From: Ramlibacter tataouinensis
Lineage (GTDB): Bacteria; Pseudomonadota; Gammaproteobacteria; Burkholderiales; Burkholderiaceae_C
DNA: 64,000 nucleotides
Assembly (NCBI RefSeq): GCF_001580455.1
Contig: NZ_CP010951.1
Location: 4,737,001-4,801,000, forward strand
Direction of reading: 5' to 3'
A program made the position numbers and the translations under genes. Shown here in pieces: positions 62,150-64,000 of the stretch (position 1 is the stretch's first letter; the number at the start of each line of letters is the position of its first letter). Below the pieces are notes generated by a model. That model saw only the letters and a program-made list of their open reading frames with translations, had not been told where the DNA came from and made no database searches.

Positions 62150-63103
62150 TCAGGCTCCTTCAAGCTTTCGCAACACGTAGCCGATGCGCGGGAAGTGCAC
62201 GTGCAGCTTGCCCATGCGCGCGTCTTCGCGCTCCAGCGTGTAGTGGGTGCGCGTCGCCGCCCGCAGCACGCCCTCGGTCGGCTCGGGGCCGAACGATTCG
62301 GCCGTCACGCTCACCCGGGTCCCCAGCGGGATCGCATGGTCGTCCTGGAAGGTGCTGTCCACCAGCAGGTTCTCGCCGGCCGGCAGGGGCTCGGCCTGGA
62401 TCGCAACCTGGATCGCATCGGCCGCGCTGAAAGGCTCCTTGGTGCCATGGCCGATCGCTTCCATGCGGTCCATCCACTCGTTGACCGCGGGCGTCGTGTT
62501 CAGGATGTCGGCCAGGAGCGGCACGCGGTTGCGCGTGTACCAGAGCCCGTGGTAGGCCGCGAAATCCGCGATGCAGGGGTCCATCCCGAAAAGGAACTCG
62601 TGTTCCTCGACCATGTGGGCGATGCGGCGCAGGTAGGACCGGTAGGCGCTGGTGGCGTCACCCGGACGCAGCCGCACCATGTTCGACGACATGGCCTTGC
62701 GGTCCTCGGCGAAGGCCTTGGCCGCTTCCGGCGGTGCCTTGGCGAAGAGGTGGGCCGCGCCCTTGGGCTGCAGGTTGTACCCCATCGCGGCCCAGAACAG
62801 CTGGGTATCGGCCCACTGGGCGAAGATGCGCGAAACACCCTTCAAGTGCGGCGGATACAGCGCAGGCTCGGGCTGCACATGCTCCAGCACGTCGCATATG
62901 AGCGCCGTGTCGCAATACACGTCGGCCCCCACCTGCAGCACCGGCGCGCGGCGGTAGCCGCCTGTCAGCGCGACCAGGTCGGGCTTGGGCATGATGTGCG
63001 GGATCTCGACCGAGCGCCACGGCAGCTTCTTGTAGCCCAGCGCGAGGCGCATCTTCTCGGAGAAAGGCGAGCTCGGGTAATGGTGCAGGATCAGGTCGGG
63101 CAT
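62150..63103 (-). CDS. Glutathione S-transferase family protein
   Basis: 317 aa from ATG 63103. N-terminal thioredoxin domain: ILHHYPSSPFSEKMRLALGYKKLPW, HIMPKPDLVALTGGYRRAPVLQVGADVYCDTALICDVL. The helical domain follows, then a C-terminal extension of about 90 residues (from about 225) of beta-rich character (GTRVSVTAESFGPEPTEGVLRAAT) not typical of simple GSTs. It sits between aidB and ogt, 26 bp and 5 bp from them, so it may detoxify alkylating electrophiles. Confidence 0.85.
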   Translation of the reverse strand: MPDLILHHYPSSPFSEKMRLALGYKKLPWRSVEIPHIMPKPDLVALTGGYRRAPVLQVGADVYCDTALICDVLEHVQPEPALYPPHLKGVSRIFAQWADTQLFWAAMGYNLQPKGAAHLFAKAPPEAAKAFAEDRKAMSSNMVRLRPGDATSAYRSYLRRIAHMVEEHEFLFGMDPCIADFAAYHGLWYTRNRVPLLADILNTTPAVNEWMDRMEAIGHGTKEPFSAADAIQVAIQAEPLPAGENLLVDSTFQDDHAIPLGTRVSVTAESFGPEPTEGVLRAATRTHYTLEREDARMGKLHVHFPRIGYVLRKLEGA

Positions 63104-63129
63104 GGCGTTCCTGGCGAGGCCTCTTCGGG

Positions 63130-64000
63130 TTAACGGGGCATGGCGCGCTCGATGATCGCGTCGAAGTCGGTGCCGGCGGGCAAGGTGCCGAATGCGTGGC
63201 CCCAGGTGCCGCCCAGGCGCGATTCGCAGAAGGCCGAAAACACGGCGGAAGGCGCGGTCTGGTAGAGCAGCGCGGCCTGCACCGAAAGTGCCACGTCCTG
63301 GGCCAGCCGGCGTCCCTCGATTTCCGTCGCCATCTCCTCCACGCGCTGCGGCAAGGCGACCGCCATCCGGTCGAGTGCCGGATGCGCACCCTTGGCCGGA
63401 GCCAGCTCGTGCGCGAAGGCGGCCGCGCTGTCGCCCTTGCGCAGCGCGCGCAGCAGGTCCAGCGCCATGATGTTGCCGGCGCCTTCCCAGATCGAGTTCA
63501 AGGGCATCTCGCGGTAGATGCGCGCCATCACGCCCTGGCCGCCCTCCTCCACGTAGCCGTTGCCTCCGAGGCACTCCATGGCCTCCTGGACGAAGTGGCT
63601 GCCGCGCTTGCAGATCCAGAACTTGGCGATCGGCGTCAGCAGGCGCGCCATGGCCGCTTCATGCGGCTCGTCGCGCCGGTCGAAGGCCCGGGCCAGCCGC
63701 ATCGCCAGGGCCGTGGCGGCCTCGGACTCCAGCGCCAGGTCGGCCAGCACGTTGCGCATCAGCGGCTGTTCGATCAATTTCTTGCCGAAGGCCTCGCGCT
63801 GGGCGGTATGGTCCAGCGCGATCGAAAGTGCCTGCCGCATCAGGGCGCTGGTGCCGAGCGCGCAGTCCAGCCGCGTCATCGTGCCCATCTCGAGGATCTG
63901 CGGCACACCGCGGCCTTCCTCGCCCACCAGCCAGGCCGTGGCCTGGTCGAATTCGACTTCGGAACTGGCGTTGGCCTTGTTGCCCAGCTTGTCCTTGAGG
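63130..64000 (-). CDS. aidB: AidB-type acyl-CoA dehydrogenase, C-terminal part, cut by window edge
   Basis: The frame runs to the right edge, so the start lies outside; at least 289 residues are present. Upstream of the first internal Met the frame reads LKDKLGNKANASSEVEFDQA, nearly identical to the AidB motif. MTRLDCALGTSALMRQALSIALDH, FWICKRGSHFVQEAMECLGGNGYVEE and MPLNSIWEGAGNIMALDLLRAL also match AidB rather than standard fatty-acid enzymes. AidB is a DNA-binding flavoprotein of the adaptive response to alkylation. It heads (in this window) the aidB-GST-ogt operon. Confidence 0.92.
   Translation of the reverse strand, partial: LKDKLGNKANASSEVEFDQATAWLVGEEGRGVPQILEMGTMTRLDCALGTSALMRQALSIALDHTAQREAFGKKLIEQPLMRNVLADLALESEAATALAMRLARAFDRRDEPHEAAMARLLTPIAKFWICKRGSHFVQEAMECLGGNGYVEEGGQGVMARIYREMPLNSIWEGAGNIMALDLLRALRKGDSAAAFAHELAPAKGAHPALDRMAVALPQRVEEMATEIEGRRLAQDVALSVQAALLYQTAPSAVFSAFCESRLGGTWGHAFGTLPAGTDFDAIIERAMPR

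Overview
The window reads as chromosomal DNA of a high-G+C betaproteobacterium, most likely Burkholderiales, family Comamonadaceae (Ramlibacter/Variovorax-like). This is inferred from four things: the strongly G/C-ending codons, two Bug/TctC-type solute-binding proteins, the mltG-tmk-holB-pilZ-tatD block with ygfZ divergent from mltG, and the many short lineage-typical hydrolase, GST and VOC genes. It is not proven by any marker gene. No rRNA, tRNA, CRISPR array, intact insertion sequence or prophage was seen.

Layout. (1) 1-10.8 kb, plus strand: the end of a MalT/LuxR-type regulator, then a compact catabolic cluster. It holds a TauD-type dioxygenase, a BKACE enzyme, an amino-acid-type ABC binding protein, an RBBP9-like hydrolase, a quinone oxidoreductase, an MFS carrier, an acyl-CoA ligase, a YeiH-type putative sulfate exporter and a Bug binding protein. 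Together they suggest uptake and degradation of an unknown, possibly sulfur-containing, organic acid. (2) 10.9-16.5 kb: VOC and GST genes, a divergent TetR gene with a 16-bp perfect palindrome, an atypical MBL-fold protein, psuG and small membrane or secreted proteins. (3) 16.5-27.2 kb, minus strand: a continuous napEDABC-ccmABCDEFGHI operon for periplasmic nitrate reductase and its System I cytochrome c maturation machinery, with a good sigma70-like promoter ahead of napE. (4) 27.3-36.2 kb: LysR/tartrate dehydrogenase/Bug unit, a lipoprotein HtrA protease, small zinc-ribbon and DUF6494 proteins, a TraX-like membrane protein and a TTC38-like TPR protein. (5) 36.3-44.5 kb: a GlxA-type regulator, then the DUF1302-DUF1329-YCF48-RND-DsbA-like envelope operon. 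(6) 44.7-50.7 kb: housekeeping block tatD-ankyrin, pilZ, holB, tmk, mltG and ygfZ, containing a MITE-like element. (7) 50.7-60 kb: an O-antigen/pilin glycan ligase, a thioesterase-acetyltransferase fusion, esterase, iron alcohol dehydrogenase, patatin and tex. (8) 60.2-64 kb: DUF1223 and LapA-like proteins, then an aidB-GST-ogt alkylation-damage operon cut by the right edge.

The most unusual signal is a 66-bp cassette present twice, between ccmC and ccmD and between mltG and tmk. Each copy is a 21-codon open frame. It starts inside an ATGA overlap with the upstream stop codon and ends inside a second ATGA overlap with the downstream start codon. It looks like a 62-bp unit inserted into ATGA gene overlaps in a way that preserves translational coupling. 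Other structural signals are a roughly 270-bp MITE-like element with 31-bp terminal repeats, TA flanks and nested hairpins whose edge supplies the pilZ stop codon; a 16-bp direct repeat that includes the ygfZ start codon; and a paired REP-like hairpin.
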